From NCBI GenBank assembly GCA_012295275.1, contig CM022679.1, positions 7,227,669 through 7,291,668 on the forward strand: DNA of 64,000 nt, in the 5' to 3' direction. Of this stretch, positions 19,635 through 33,153 are shown piece after piece; the first letter of the stretch is position 1; each line of letters starts with the position of its first letter. Below the pieces are notes generated by a model. That model ran no database searches, was not told the origin of the DNA, and saw nothing but the letters and a program-made list of their open reading frames with translations. This stretch comes from Chrysomallon squamiferum (taxonomy: Eukaryota > Mollusca > Gastropoda > Neomphalida > Peltospiridae). Position numbers and translations under genes: made by a program.

Positions 19635-20869
19635 TTGTTTAAAAAATCTTTCTATAAGTATAAAAGTATTGAAAAGTTCATCTATCTTGAAAAATCCCTC
19701 AACCACCCATATACGTACAATATAAAATTAATTCTAATGAAATTTAAAAAAAAAAAAAAAAAATAAAAATAAAAATAAATAAAATAAAAAAAGTGTAAAG
19801 AAAAAGAAAAAATCAAGCAACCGTGTTCTTCTGATTTCAGAATAAGAAAACTTTTAGTCTTTCTCGACTGCCAGTTATCAAAATTTTACACTGTTTTTCA
19901 CATACATAATCATTTTCGGATATATTGGATCGATGCACTCCTTAAATGATTTTACAATGCCTAATGTAAGATAATATTCACTTTATAGAACATCTGTTAT
20001 ACTGAAGTTAGGGTCACAATACAAAGAAACAACAATAAAAGAAATAAGAAAACCCCCTTGAACGAAAGTCTTGTAAAGATAGCTTCAATGTCTTCAGTGT
20101 CTCATAGTCTATACATTCTTTCAGTGATGATACAGTTTTATAAAAGTATGTATCGGAAAGAGAAACATTTTGAATTTTAGTTATTAATAAACTAAAAATA
20201 TAATCTTTTAAATGATACAAATCTAACTATATTATGTGTAAAAATGTGGAAACTGACACTCAAATAGGTGTTTGTGTTTTTATTTGATGTCATTATACTT
20301 TTTAAAAAGCAATGTCACCCTGAGAAAATATATTTTCAACCGAATATAGAAATGTTTCTTAGGAAAACTGTCTATATGTGTGTTTGTGTGCGTGCGTGCG
20401 TGCATACATCCGTGTGCGTGTAAACAAAGCCAAATAACTATACGAGTTAAGAGCAAGATACATTAATAATACAAAATGGAAAGGTTTTATAGATTTTTAT
20501 AATCTTCGGATAGAGCATCTTCTAATATGCATGCTGTCTGGATGAAGCAGAGAACAACTGTCAAATTATAGCAGTTTGCTTTTTCAGTGTTGTGAAAATC
20601 ATTCTTTTTAATAATTCTTTAAAGAAATATCACATAATCAGTTTTCTAATCTCTTTATACCTTTCAAATGATTTCTAATTTTCAGCGTATTTTCTTTTTA
20701 AAAGTCAAAATTCTTTTCCAACAGTATGTAAGTATTATCCTGAAACAGTATTAGTTTTCCAAAAGATGTATGTTAGAAGAACCATGAAGTAAGAACAACC
20801 TTTATCTAGAAATCTGTAACTCATATGTTTATACGAAAATATATGACCTGATAAATATATCTAATCGTG

Positions 20870-20922
20870 CGCGTGTGTGTGTGTGTGTGTGTGTGCGTGC
20901 GTGTGTGTGTGTTCAGATAGGC

Positions 20923-20956
<34 letters not shown>
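20870..20956. repeat. (GT)n followed by (AT)n microsatellite
   Basis: GT run, a 20-base spacer, then an AT run. The same arrangement occurs at 58241-58332 in the duplicated block. Confidence 0.92.
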
Positions 20957-20961
<5 letters not shown>

Positions 20962-21734
20962 GAAATATATTTCTATCATTTGCACAATGGAATATGTAAT
21001 AAAACTTGAAGCTGAATAGATGATTTTTAGATAAAAAAAGCAATTGAAACTTTATATAAACACCTGTTGAACAAGATTAAAATGAGCTTTGATAACGCAT
21101 GCATTTAGATTAGTATATGTATAAATTATATAGGTTGTAAATGTCCTGTTATCTGAATAGACTTAGTTGATTAATGAACAAACACACACATATATACTTG
21201 TATCCAATTTTGATTTATATAATCATCATCATTATCATCGTTATTCATTTATTTACTTATTTATTTATTTATTTTGTCATATAATCATTTAAAAAAACTG
21301 AGTGTAGCATAGAATAGTATATTATATTATATTATAGTATGATATGTTATATTATGTTATTCATTTTATATTATTATTAGTCTTAAAGAATTTTGGTAAG
21401 GATGAAATCGTTTTTCTTTCTTTTTCTTTTTTTTAAATAGAAATTTTTAGTATTGTCGTTATTTCTTTCTTTCTTTATTTAAATTTTCATTAATAATTTA
21501 TCAGATACTAATGAGAATAATGCTACAACATAACAGCAGTTGAAGCTTTCATCATGACACGATTTCTTACCAATCTACTCTACTTTAGAAACAGATTTGA
21601 AAGTAATAATCAAAAAATATTTTTGAAATAATTAAATAATAAACGTGTTTTAAATAGTAAATGTGTAATGTTCATTTAATTAGATTCTTTATCCATTCAT
21701 TTTGTAATTATGATGATGATACGGATGAAGGTTT

Positions 21735-21769
21735 TATTATTATTATTATTATTAGTAGTAGTAGTAGTG

Positions 21770-21805
<36 letters not shown>

Positions 21806-21842
21806 ATAGTAGTAGCTCTAGCAGTAGTATCAGCAACAGTAG
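21735..21842. repeat. (ATT)n(AGT)n microsatellite
   Basis: ATT units change to imperfect AGT units. The serine-rich frame across it is a repeat artefact. Confidence 0.92.
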
Positions 21843-23253
21843 TAGTATACATTGCTAAATGTACGAATCAGTAAACAGAAAATAGGATTCTATAACACTT
21901 ACTCCTAGGGATCTTTCTCATTCCAGCTGATTCATTTACTGCTTTTCTGGAGTAACAGCGTGATGGTAGAAAGCGGATCTGAGGAGAGTGTAGTCGCTGG
22001 ATCGGTTCTTTTATGGTCGGTTTTATATTTCAGCGAAACAACTAGTTGATTCAATGTTCTGGTACGTGCGTTGTAGTCTGAAGGAAGGTATATATACAAT
22101 GTAAATGACATTCATATACGTGCTGATTTAAAAATAAAATACTTATATTACTGAATTTTTTTTATTATTTTCAGAAGGACAGCTGGCGTAATTCACAAAT
22201 ATACATTTAAAACACTGTATCCAAATGGCGCATTAAAATGTATGATGAGCCTCTATAGATTTAATTATACTGCAAACATAATGACATACATTGGCCTTTG
22301 ATTAGTTCATTTAAAAGTGAATTGAGTGTGCGGGTGTGTGTTTGTTTGTATTGTTTAACAATTATTATGGAAAAGGTGTCGATATGTTACACATGCGTGC
22401 GCACTCACTCTCTCATGCATACACATCACACACTTTTTACAAACTTTTTTTCTGCTCTCTGCTCTGTGAATAGATAAACTATAAACTGTGTCAAATTATT
22501 TCAGTTGAAGCTGATATTATAGTCCATATAAACACGTGATGAGATGATGTGTTTCATGAATTCTATACACGACTCGTTCAGCTGGGTTTACAGCAGGACA
22601 TAGTATTTGCTCTGCTGTCTAGAAGAAGGTGTGTAGGTAATTTAATTGTTTTATTTATTTATTATTTCTTTTAAATACGGGATACGATCGATTTTCCGGA
22701 CACTGATATTCTGTAACCTCTTTTAAATCGTAGAAAATTAGAATCGGATATTTCGAAATCATTAATTTACATTTATGAAATTTTTAGTGAATAATCTGAT
22801 TTTACTGATACACCTGTATGAGTCTCAAAACACGCACACGCACTCACACACCCATATAAATACACATACATACATCCATACATACATAAATATATACGAA
22901 CATAGTATCATACATATAGATTTACGCACATCCACACATATATTGTGTAACCTTTCTATGTGCAATCAGATGTACGACTATGGGTGGTATTTATTTAGCT
23001 GCTCAGAGATGTAGTGTTAAATTATTAATGTGTGACCTCGCTTCGTGCGAAAAAATTAATAATCCAGAAAGACTTTGGAACTAAAGATTCCAGAAATTCG
23101 CTAATACACCCGTACGTTTATGTTATTATTTAATTAATTAATTAATTTATTTATTCATACTTCGACGTAATATTTGTTCAGTTATTTTATTTTACTGTGT
23201 ACTTCTTTTCAAACACTTTTACATTTATTCAGGTAGTAAGTGAAAGCAAGAAA

Positions 23254-26200
23254 ATGTGGAGTTGTAGCAGATTAACATCTGCCATCCATGTCTTCCAGTT
23301 CCTATTGCTGTTACACGACATTCTGCTGACACATCAACAGTCGATGGTTTATCATGATTACTGTGTCATTGGGGCTGGACCTGCTGGTGTACAGATGGGC
23401 TACTTCCTCCACAGAGCTGGCAGAGACTACGTTGTCTTTGAAAAAGAAACTATCACAGGTATTGTTTTCCTTAATGTACTTTTTAAATATATCGTTATTT
23501 AGATGAAGCAAAACATTACAGGTACTGTATTTTCTCTTTTTTATATTTTTGTGATATGTAAATGCTTTAGTTCATCACATCTATAAATAGGTCTTAATAT
23601 ACTATATCTAAAATATTAGTTTGTATTGGTGTATTTTTCTCGGTCGAAATAAAGGCATTTATCTGAATGAAATCTATTTTAAATCAATATTACTATATTA
23701 ATTATGTAGATGATTACATTACTCTTTAAATGCATTAGGAAACTAAGGAAAAAGGACAAGTCATATATCATTGTAGTGTTCATTTATGTCAGACATGCCT
23801 GGATGAACCACGGAAAAATCAACAACACTAATAAGAGAGAAAGGATATTCAGTCTTTTTTTGGTTTAATTTGAACTTTAACTTGAGTAAAAATGATTCTT
23901 AAATTTGTGCAAGATAGTCAAATGTGGATTAATTTCATTCTGATAAATGATATATATTATGATCTTAAACCAATGTAATATCAAAATCCACGTGAAATAA
24001 AGTAGGAAGAACCGGTTTTTGGAGATTTTTGTACGATTAACATCCTCCAAGAATTCTGTTTTATATTATAGATAGGCTGACTCTTCTGATAACTCTACTG
24101 GTATATAAGACATTCTATGACAACCAAGAACTGTAGACCACTCATAAAGTTGACATTTACTAAACATTTAATTGAAATTCTAATTGGATTTACCATTTCA
24201 GCAAGTTTCTTCACGCGTTATCCAAGGCTCAGAAAATTAGTAAGCATCAACAAGCGACACACAGGTCAGACAAACAAGGAATTCAACTTACGTCACGACT
24301 GGAACTCGCTGATTAGTGATGATGAAAGTCTGCTCTTCAGACATTATTCCAAGAAAATGTTTCCACATGCTGATGATTATGTCCGCTACTTGAATGACTT
24401 CCAGAGAAAACTTAACATCAGTGTGCAGTTTAATACAGAAATCAGGAACTTGTCAGCAGTGAAAAATGAATCGGCTCTTGATGGACATCATTTCACAATG
24501 AAGGATCAAAATGGAACCGAGTACAAATGCACGTAAGACTGTCTTCTTCATTAGATTTCAAAATATAAACCAAAATTCCATTTGGTTATCGTTATAAATG
24601 TGTATGTAGCATTAGAATGTGTGTTTGTGTTTGCTTGTAAATCGAGAATTAGTTCTGCTATTTTAAATACTGACAAACTGAATATGAAAAGAGTGTTGTG
24701 AACATTACACAAAACAACGACAAATGAATGAGTTTGCTACTGGTTTCCTATAGAGTGTACTGTCCATATGCTGTATAAATAATTACTTAAGATATACTTA
24801 AAACAGTGGGATCTGAAAGCAAGATCAGATACGTTTTTTCGAGAAGGAAAACATTTATATTTAAAATTTGACAGTATTTTTTTTTTTTTTTAAATACAGA
24901 ACATTTCCATGTTTAAAAGCTATTAAACATCGCAATATTTTTCAGTTGTAGGTGTAAAGGTTCTGTTCACAGAATATTCTTTCCAGTATTTTTTTGTTCT
25001 GATACCTAGGACATCATAAAGTAACTTGCATATTATCGAACTCTTTGTGAACTCGTAGATTGAATACGATTTTTTTCTATAAAGCCATATATCCTTTTAA
25101 TGTTTAACAGCAGATATCTTATTAAATGTTAGCTTATCCCAAATACCATATTATATATCAAGTTATTTTAGTAGACATTTTTATTTTGTATCTGTATGTT
25201 ACAAAATATTATTCCTGTAATAAGATTTCATTATGGCTCAGTACATATTTGTTCAGTTTATAATTACTTCTATGGAATATATACATAGAAGATGGTAAGA
25301 CACAAGGTCTTTCGACGAGTGATAATTTGGAAACAGCTAACTGTTATCCTCAATTGGTAAAACACCAATACAAATACATTTTTTCAAAGTTTATTTCTTA
25401 TACGAAAATATAACAACCTACATTGCAATATTAAAAATAATTACACTGATATTCTAAAAATATGTAATGAGTTTATTTTTCGTATATCTAGGTGATATTA
25501 TAAATCACTAATAAACTTGATTTTTGCGATTAGATCTGTGATTGTAGCTGCTGGGGCATCAAAGCCAGTGCTTCCATATGTTTCAGGGATTGAATACACT
25601 GAGGGATATGAAACAGTTTCACTGAATCCAGATGATTATGAAGGGAAGACCGTTCTAATAATACGTGAGATTAATTTATAACAGCAAAGCAAAAATCACA
25701 TTCTGAAAATAGTTGTTCAAGACAAGTAATAAAAGGAAATATGGACTTTCTTTCATAATCAGTAAATAGATTTTAACTTTCCAATGATAGAAAGAGTAAG
25801 AGAGAAGCCTGACCAGCTTTTAAGTAATTGTCAGTATAATTATATTTCTCTAACTGAGTTTTAATTTCACAAGCTAGATTCATTTTACTTTCTGATTTAT
25901 CAGTATATACCAGTGAGTACCGATAATGTGTCCCGTAAAGAGAGGTGTAGTAGAGACAGCAGTGAGCGGTCGATAGAAAATAACAGTTGATTATTGAAGG
26001 CTCAAGTTCACGGAGAAGATCAATAAATTATCATTTTACTACAATATAGTCATCGCACGACTTAAATAACTTGAATTTTGCCAAAAATTCAGTGCTTCTG
26101 ACAGCTTATCCCATTCTAGATAGTGCCTTAGTCTGGAATATCAAACACTATAGTTCGAACTTTTATACACATACTCTATAAAACATTAAACATGTAAAAC

Positions 26201-26248
<48 letters not shown>

Positions 26249-29200
26249 GCATAGATGTCTTTAATCTTTTCACTATAAATGTTATTTTATTAAAATTGTT
26301 TTGTATGATTTTACTTTAATCCTTAAAAAGTCTCACTTTTATTTGCTATATATATTTCCTCTCTTATTAGAAAATGATCATTCAGGATATGAACTTGCAC
26401 AGTCCATATACGGGTCAAGTAATTATATTCATATTGCTGGTTTGTCAAGAGTCCGGTTGTCATGGGCAACGCATTATATTGGAGATATTAGGTGAGGTGT
26501 CTATTCATATTTTAGTATTAGATATGTTAAATATTTTTATACATATATAATTCAAACATATATATCTTTTCGTTTCATCTTTAATAAATATTTCCTCTTA
26601 TACATAATTAATATAAATATTTATTTCAACAAGTTTCAAACTTCATGGTCAGTTACAAATTTTACAGAGCAATACATAATGATATACTGGATACTTACAT
26701 GCTAAAGTCACTTGATGGAGTCGGTGAAGCTACCGAATCACTGGCTACGATATTAAAAAACGGCAACAAATTGTTCTTGAAGATAAGTAAAACGGCTGGA
26801 GATAATGTTGGTGTGAGATACGGTTATGACAAAATCATACATTGTCTAGGATTTTCATATGACCGTGATCTATTTACAAAGTGAGTTTACTTTATTGTTC
26901 CTTCAGATGTTGTAACTTTTTTTTCTTATATTTCATTAATATGCATTTAAATTCACACAATTACACTTCAGGTAGGATGCGTATCTAATATGAAAAAGAA
27001 TAGGTGAATGTCATCTCTTCACATCTCTTCACATCTTTGAATTAATAGTTATTAGATATCATTACGTCGCGGCTAATCTTTTAGCAACAAGGGGTGTAGT
27101 AAAGCAGCTTTCTGTAAACACAAAAACATATGCTATGGAGATCACTAAACCAATTGTAATTTTTGTTGTACAAAATAAATAAGAGAACTGACATAACGTT
27201 TTTAATTGCCAACCTAAATATTCCAAAATTTAATTATTATATATATATATATATGTGTGTGTGTTTTTCTCCTTTTTCTAATTCCACGCTTAAAGACTTT
27301 CAGAATGAAAATTTATTTTTAGTAAGATGTTTCAAAAATATTACTTTCTAAAGTAGGGTTCTATCAAATTTGGAATATTCGATTCGAGATCTGTGAGTCA
27401 CATTAAAAATGAAATTCCTATTAATAACATATAAACTCAATAATACTGTTATCATTATTTAAACTTCAATCTAGTGTAATCATGTTAACCATACATTCAT
27501 CATTACAGTGGATATTTATCAGTGCTTTCCAGATTAATTTACTTATCGTTCATGAACAATATATGATACACTTCATTATTTTCAAAGTTATTCAAAAATC
27601 GAACATTTTATTGTATTCGAACATTTTCAAATGTTCGTTTTGATCGTAAGACTGACATTAGTAGGGCTCTGGTCTCAGATATAAAACCGATAAATAAAAT
27701 CCTTTTTGCTGATAAAGAAGATAATAATTTAAAAATTAACAACAACAGCAACGATAAAACACCAATAACAGGAAAATATACTGATTTTGAAAATATGAGA
27801 AAAGCAAACATTGTTTCTTGAAACAAATAATAAAATTCAAATTTTTTTTATAGAAAAGATCATATTCTTTTGATACTTTGTCTGTTTCATGTATTATAAG
27901 AGATATATTAAATTCACGGATGAGATAGTAAAATATTAAACGGTTCCTTATCACACGAAAAATTATATTTTTCGTTGTTGTTCTCGTTTTGTTTATTATT
28001 TATTATTATTATTATTTTTTTTAAATTGTTTTAAAGTTTGACAGCTCCTGATTCAGATGAAGTTGCAAATGACAAATTTCCTAAGATCGCCTTTAACTAC
28101 GAATCACTGAATGTGAAAGGAATGTATTTTGCTGGAGTTATGTCACATGGTCTTGATTACAGGAAGTCAGCTGGAGGGTTTATCCATGGTTTCAGATACA
28201 CAGGTCTGAAGTGCTGTGTTTTAACATCTGTTCACTAAAAATTAAATTAAAAATCCCTGTTCATGATAATAATGGTTTCAGTGTGAAAAATAAAAATAAA
28301 ATGAATATTAATAACAAGTTAGTAATAATAAAAATCTTATATACACTTTTTAAAAACTTTGTATTACTGTTTTGTTCTTTTTAACTTTCTCAGAAAATAT
28401 GTAAAGAAAGTTTAACGTGAAAAAAGTTAAAATGGACAAATTATCATAATGTTTCATTTATATAAAGATTCGCAGAAACAATATTTTCTACTAAACAAAA
28501 TGTATAAATATCTGAGGACATTAAGACATCCATCCTGCATGTTGCAATTCATTCCTCTGCTTTTTTCACCTGTAAAATAATTTCATTCACCCTTAGGTGA
28601 ACCATTAAACAGTTCAAGAAGCTAGATGCATGTTAAACTGTTTATACCAACAGTTAACTATTAAAATTACAGCTCGGGCCTTGCATCGTATGATGGAATA
28701 CAAGTATGAAGGTGTACCTTGGCCTTCTAAGACTGCTCCATATACACAGCTGATGAATCACATGCTGAAAAGAGTCAATGAAGCTTCTGGGATTTATCAG
28801 ATGTTTTCTGTCCTGGGAGATGTTATTGTCTTAAGAGAGTAAAATTCTGTTCTTTTGTTATAATTAATGGTTTTTATTTCTCTTACACCATTTTAGTATC
28901 AAATTTGCATTCAAGTTAAGGAACTACACTGAGATATTTGTTTTTAAAGAATTATAAAAATAACAGTATATCACTTTAGCCAGTAATATTCTAGAATTCG
29001 CTACGCAGGTTGTTTGAGTACTGTGAAGTTCATCAGTTAGAAGAAATTAAATTCAATTTAATAATTTAATTTTAAACAATCTGACACAACCCATAGATGT
29101 ATAAAAAGGGATATTCAAATATCCGTATTTATAATTACTATGTACACTTCTGTTAAAGAGAAGCAGTTCAAACAAGTACAACTGATTTCACATTTATATA

Positions 29201-29732
29201 AATGTCAGTTTCAAATATAACAGTAATTCATCAAAATGTCTTTAACCAAATATTATTGTGTATGATAATCTTAACAGTGGAAACCAGAGTATTTTCTACA
29301 TTACATCTGTATATTGTTTAGAACATTGCAATTTTGAATGTGATACATTCATCTGAAAATGTTATCAGTGTCATGATTGTTATAATTATTTATTTATTTT
29401 AAAAATAGTCTGCCTGTAAATTTCAGTGATACTCAGGAATTTGAATATTTTGAGGAATTTCCCATCTACCTGATACACAAATTTCCCAGTATGACAGGTC
29501 GACCTGCAGACCGTGTTATAGTTCTCAACATGCAGTATGGAACTAACTTCTCTGGACCTGGTAATGATGTCTTCCGTTCTGATCGAGCTACTGGTGATCC
29601 AGCAGATGCCCACAATTCTAACTTTCTCCATCCTGTTCTTTATTACTACGAAACATTACCATCAGGTTCGATGTTTTATTATTATTATTTTATTATTGTT
29701 TTGCACATCAGCTTATTAAAAATAATAAAACA

Positions 29733-29800
<68 letters not shown>

Positions 29801-30570
29801 GTGTTAAAACTGTAAAAACTCCAAGAGACTGAATCACACCATGGAGTAACTTTTCAGCCAGAAGTCGGATTTTAATCTGCATGTAAATGTATAATAAAGT
29901 TAGTTTTGACAAAGTCCCTACCCTGTCACTTGTAAATGTGTTTGATTAATTGTGATAAACGTGACTTGTTGAGCTTCACAGAACAAAACTTCAGTAATTC
30001 TTTAAACATTTCTGATACTTCGTTTAGCACATATAATTGAGCAAAGATTTTATAGCAGTTTTAATGTTTTTCTGAGAAATGTCTAGCTGGAAGATGCATA
30101 TAGTCTTCAACTATTTCCTTTTGACTATGAATATCATGGTTTGTTTTCTTCTTCCTGCACACAATTTTGTTGTATAGTTTGCAAAACAAATAATTTAAAT
30201 TTAATAGACATAAATAAAACAAAAACTGAGGATGTTTATCTGCTGATGAATAAATGTATATCAAAACATATCTATTTTAGTGGAAGAAGTGACAAAAAGT
30301 ATTGATAGTCATAAAGTTCTACCAAGACCAACAGCTGTTCATCACATGGTTGAAGATTTCTTGATCAGATGGGATGCTCCAAAGAGCCACATTTTGCCAC
30401 TACGCAGATTTGTTGAGAGTATTATTGGAACTGACATGAGACAGTTCTTCTCTGAATCGTGTTTACAAATGGCGATGACTCACACCAGTGTTCCTGTGAT
30501 CTGTCAATCCCAGTTCTTGAATGGTCAAGGTCTTACAGGAACACGAGATCTTCATCAGTTCAGATTGTAG
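23254..30570 (+). CDS. FOXRED2-like FAD oxidoreductase, copy 2 (beta class, altered second glycine motif)
   Basis: Nine exons A-I: 23254-23458, 24202-24532, 25534-25664, 26371-26491, 26668-26880, 28037-28203, 28673-28838, 29427-29665, 30281-30570; 1863 nt, 620 aa, all GT-AG, no stop. A signal-like N-terminus precedes [12 protein letters not shown] (FAD motif, residues 40-45). [20 protein letters not shown] is identical to copy 1. At residues 223-228, where copy 1 has GYGNSA, the frame reads QNDHSG, so both motif glycines that define GxGNSA are gone. Exon E is 54 nt (18 aa) shorter than in copy 1. Exon I starts [20 protein letters not shown], unlike the EQMINSRKSNEILPRP of the alpha class. It ends ...DLHQFRL with no ER-retention tetrapeptide. 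The gene is divergent to copy 1, about 3.8 kb apart. The intact frame suggests it is functional, perhaps as an FAD protein with altered reductant use; that is inference. Confidence 0.87.
26203..26246. repeat. (AT)n microsatellite in intron 3 of copy 2
   Basis: About 22 AT units upstream of exon D. Confidence 0.92.
29733..29799. repeat. (AAT)n microsatellite in intron 8 of copy 2
   Basis: About 22 AAT units, 70 bases after the exon H donor. Confidence 0.94.
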
Positions 30571-30899
30571 ATTATTTACTGTATCCATTATAAATCAAAA
30601 TTCTTATAAAACATATTTTTAATTAATTTTCCTAAATGAAACTAATTAAATTACTTTTTGTAAAAATAAATAAACAAGTAAATGAATGCTGATCAGAATT
30701 AATTTCTGTGTAGTCAGTAATAAATGTTCTTAATATATATGTATAAATTTTGATTTGTTTTGGGTTTTTTTTTTAATTGTTTATTATTAAATTAATATAT
30801 CAATTGAAAGTTACATATTTTATACTGTTTATTATTTATTCATAACTAAATAACTAGAAAACACTGTCTGAAGTAAACGAATGATATTAAACAGAACAA

Positions 30900-30913
30900 C
30901 AGTTCTTCTTCTT

Positions 30914-30944
<31 letters not shown>

Positions 30945-30957
30945 TTATTATTATTAT
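30900..30957. repeat. (TTC)n microsatellite
   Basis: About 15 TTC units followed by ATT units, downstream of copy 2. Confidence 0.92.
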
Positions 30958-32263
30958 AAATAAGTAAACAAATGTAAATGATTCCTATGCTCGTGAAATA
31001 ACTTTATATTAAATGTTTTTCTTTTCTTCCTCGTTTTGACACGTTTCCCTTTTCATTTGTATAATTTGTTATTTTTATTTCTGTTTGTGTGTTTGTTCGT
31101 TTGCTATATTCATGATAAATATTTCTCCATAGAACATTATGTAATAAGTTCATTTTAATTCTGGTTATTATTATTATTAGTAGTAGTGTTAGTAGTAGTT
31201 ACCACGTATTTCATTATTTAATAGTAATAACTCATCAGGTATTTGTTCTGCGTGCTAAAAGATTTCGTTTTTCAAGATGTGCATTCGTATAGCACAAAAG
31301 TAATTAGATAAATATTATTTATACATGATATCTTATCTCTTTCACATAACTAAATATTGTATTATTATTATTGTTTTTGTCGTTTTATAGCAAACTATTC
31401 TATAAAATCTCTATTGATGTCGCAGGAATAACATAACATTGTAGTGGGTTAAATAATAAAACTAAAGATATTTGCACATGAACTAAAAAGGGGTATCTGT
31501 GTACGTCTGGTAAAAGAAAATATATAATCAAGTAATCGAATAAATATTATATCTAAGTATAAATAAATAAATAATTAATTAATAAACTGGAAAAAGTTGT
31601 TTTGTTTTCGGTAAGTGTCGGTATAGATCTGTAATAATAATAATTATAATAACAACAACAACAATTAATAATAATAATAATAACGACACACTGCAACAAC
31701 AATAGTGGTACAAGATAATTACATTCTTTAAGGAAATAAAAACAATCCACTACCGAATATGGTGAAACAATATCAGAATTTGGTTAAAAAATTAGAAGTA
31801 CAATAATTAGAATTATCTCTCTAATTTGGTACCATCAAGTTTTATATGGTATCATATATAGTCATAATTATCTATGTATACTAAGCTTGCAGGAAGAAGA
31901 AAATAAACCATCGCATTCATGGTCAAAAGGGAATAGCTAGAACTGTCTCAATAAAACATTAAAACTGCTATGAAATATTTGTTTAAATGAAAACTCAACT
32001 ATATGTAGTAAACGATATATCAGAAATGTTTAAACAGTGACTGACATTTCGTTCTGTGAAGCTCAACAGCACGTTTTTCACAATTCTTCATACAAATTGT
32101 TTTTCTCCATTTCCAGAAATAAAGTATGCTTTTCTCATATTTTTAAACTTGAGACCAGAGCCGTAGTAATTTCAGACTTGCGATCAAAACGAACATTTGA
32201 AAATGAGCTGTTTTAAGGTTTTGTTCATGATGATAATAATTTAGTTAATAACATCCACAAGAA

Positions 32264-32267
32264 CATC

Positions 32268-32331
<64 letters not shown>
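32264..32331. repeat. (AAT)n microsatellite
   Basis: About 22 AAT units inside the inverted copy of intron 5 sequence. Confidence 0.94.
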
Positions 32332-32335
<4 letters not shown>

Positions 32336-32772
32336 TCCACTGCAGTGATGAACGTATGGTTAACATGATTACACTAGGATGAAGTTTAAATAATGATAAA
32401 AGCGTTATTTGATTAATATGTTATTTATACAAATTTCATTTTAAAATGTGAGTCACCGATCTCCAATAATCTAACCTCGACAGGGCCATACTTTAGACAC
32501 TAATATTTTTCAAACATCTTACTAAAAAGAAATTTTAATTCTCAAAGTCTTTAAATGTGGAATTAGAAAAAGATAAAAGTTATATATGATAATTAAATTT
32601 TGGAATACTTAGATTGGCAATTAAAAACATTTATTTTCTATACCAAATAGCGATTTCCATAGCATATTTTTTTTTCTGATTTATAGAAAGCTGCCTTAAT
32701 ACACCTCTTAATTGTGTTTTTGTAGTTTTTTTGTTCATTATGAATAAAACTGATAAAGAAACTTAATGGTTC

Positions 32773-32812
<40 letters not shown>

Positions 32813-32879
32813 GATAATTAAATAAATTAATAATGAACAAAAAAAAAGTGAACAAACTTAATCAGGATTTAATCAGGCT

Positions 32880-32949
32880 TTATTTTTATTATCAGAAAAA
32901 GAAATAAAGAAATTCCACATAATCGTAATTAATATACATAGGTGTACGT

Positions 32950-32991
<42 letters not shown>

Positions 32992-33053
32992 TCTTTAGTA
33001 TTAATTATTTAGACGTTTTCCAAGACACCGAACTTTAATGAGCATCAACAAAA
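32880..33053 (+). pseudogene. Relic of intron 1 and the start of exon B
   Basis: Bases 33013-33052 match the beginning of exon B of copy 1 (about 36 of 40 bases by eye: ACGTTTTCCAAGACACCG...AGCATCAACAAA). They are preceded by 'gtctttagtattaatt' and a (GT)n tract, as in the intron before exon B of copy 1, but the acceptor and first codons are deleted. The relic lies upstream of exon A of copy 3, i.e. in the wrong order, so it marks a rearrangement and cannot be spliced normally. Confidence 0.7.
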
Positions 33054-33117
33054 CAAAAATAAGAATTTAAATCTTACCCTTTTCACTCATTTGTACACCG
33101 CACTCCGATTTTTAAAA

Positions 33118-33153
<36 letters not shown>

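Larger units (their letters stand above)
19700..22760. repeat. Duplicated 5'-flank block beside copies 1 and 2
   Basis: Non-coding DNA between divergent copies 1 and 2. The part from about 19.86 to 21.2 kb reappears inverted at about 33.06-34.45 kb; about 20.34-22.8 kb reappears in the same orientation at about 57.74-59.65 kb, and part appears inverted at 46.5-47.2 kb. Shared landmarks are 'cttaggaaaactgtctatatg', the GT and AT microsatellites, 'ctgttatctgaat' and 'tctgctctctgctctgtga'. Inside are (GT)n(AT)n at 20870-20956, a TATAT-rich tract at 21319-21375 and (ATT)n(AGT)n at 21735-21842. No gene is seen. Confidence 0.72.
30571..32880. other. Spacer between copies 2 and 3 with an inverted piece of copy 2 intron 5
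   Basis: The first 330 bases are the 3' flank of copy 2, similar (inverted) to the 3' flanks of copies 1 and 4. They hold AATAAA hexamers near 30665 and 30718 that could serve polyadenylation. (TTC)n lies at 30900-30957. From about 32.15 to 32.75 kb the sequence is an inverted copy of about 27.06-27.66 kb (intron 5 of copy 2): compare 'gatcaaaacgaacatttga' and 'atggttaacatgatta' with their complements there. (AAT)n tracts lie at 32264-32331 and 32773-32811. No gene is seen. Confidence 0.65.

Noticed and set aside
20870-20956. Possible CRISPR-like or satellite array from the regular repeats
   Set aside because: Units are two bases with no spacers: ordinary microsatellites in a eukaryotic genome.
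23192-23254. Using the upstream ATG (23197) as start of copy 2, giving a longer N-terminus
   Set aside because: An acceptor AG at 23231-23232 followed by GTAGTAAG is conserved in copies 1, 4 and 5, so the upstream ATG probably lies in a 5'-UTR intron.
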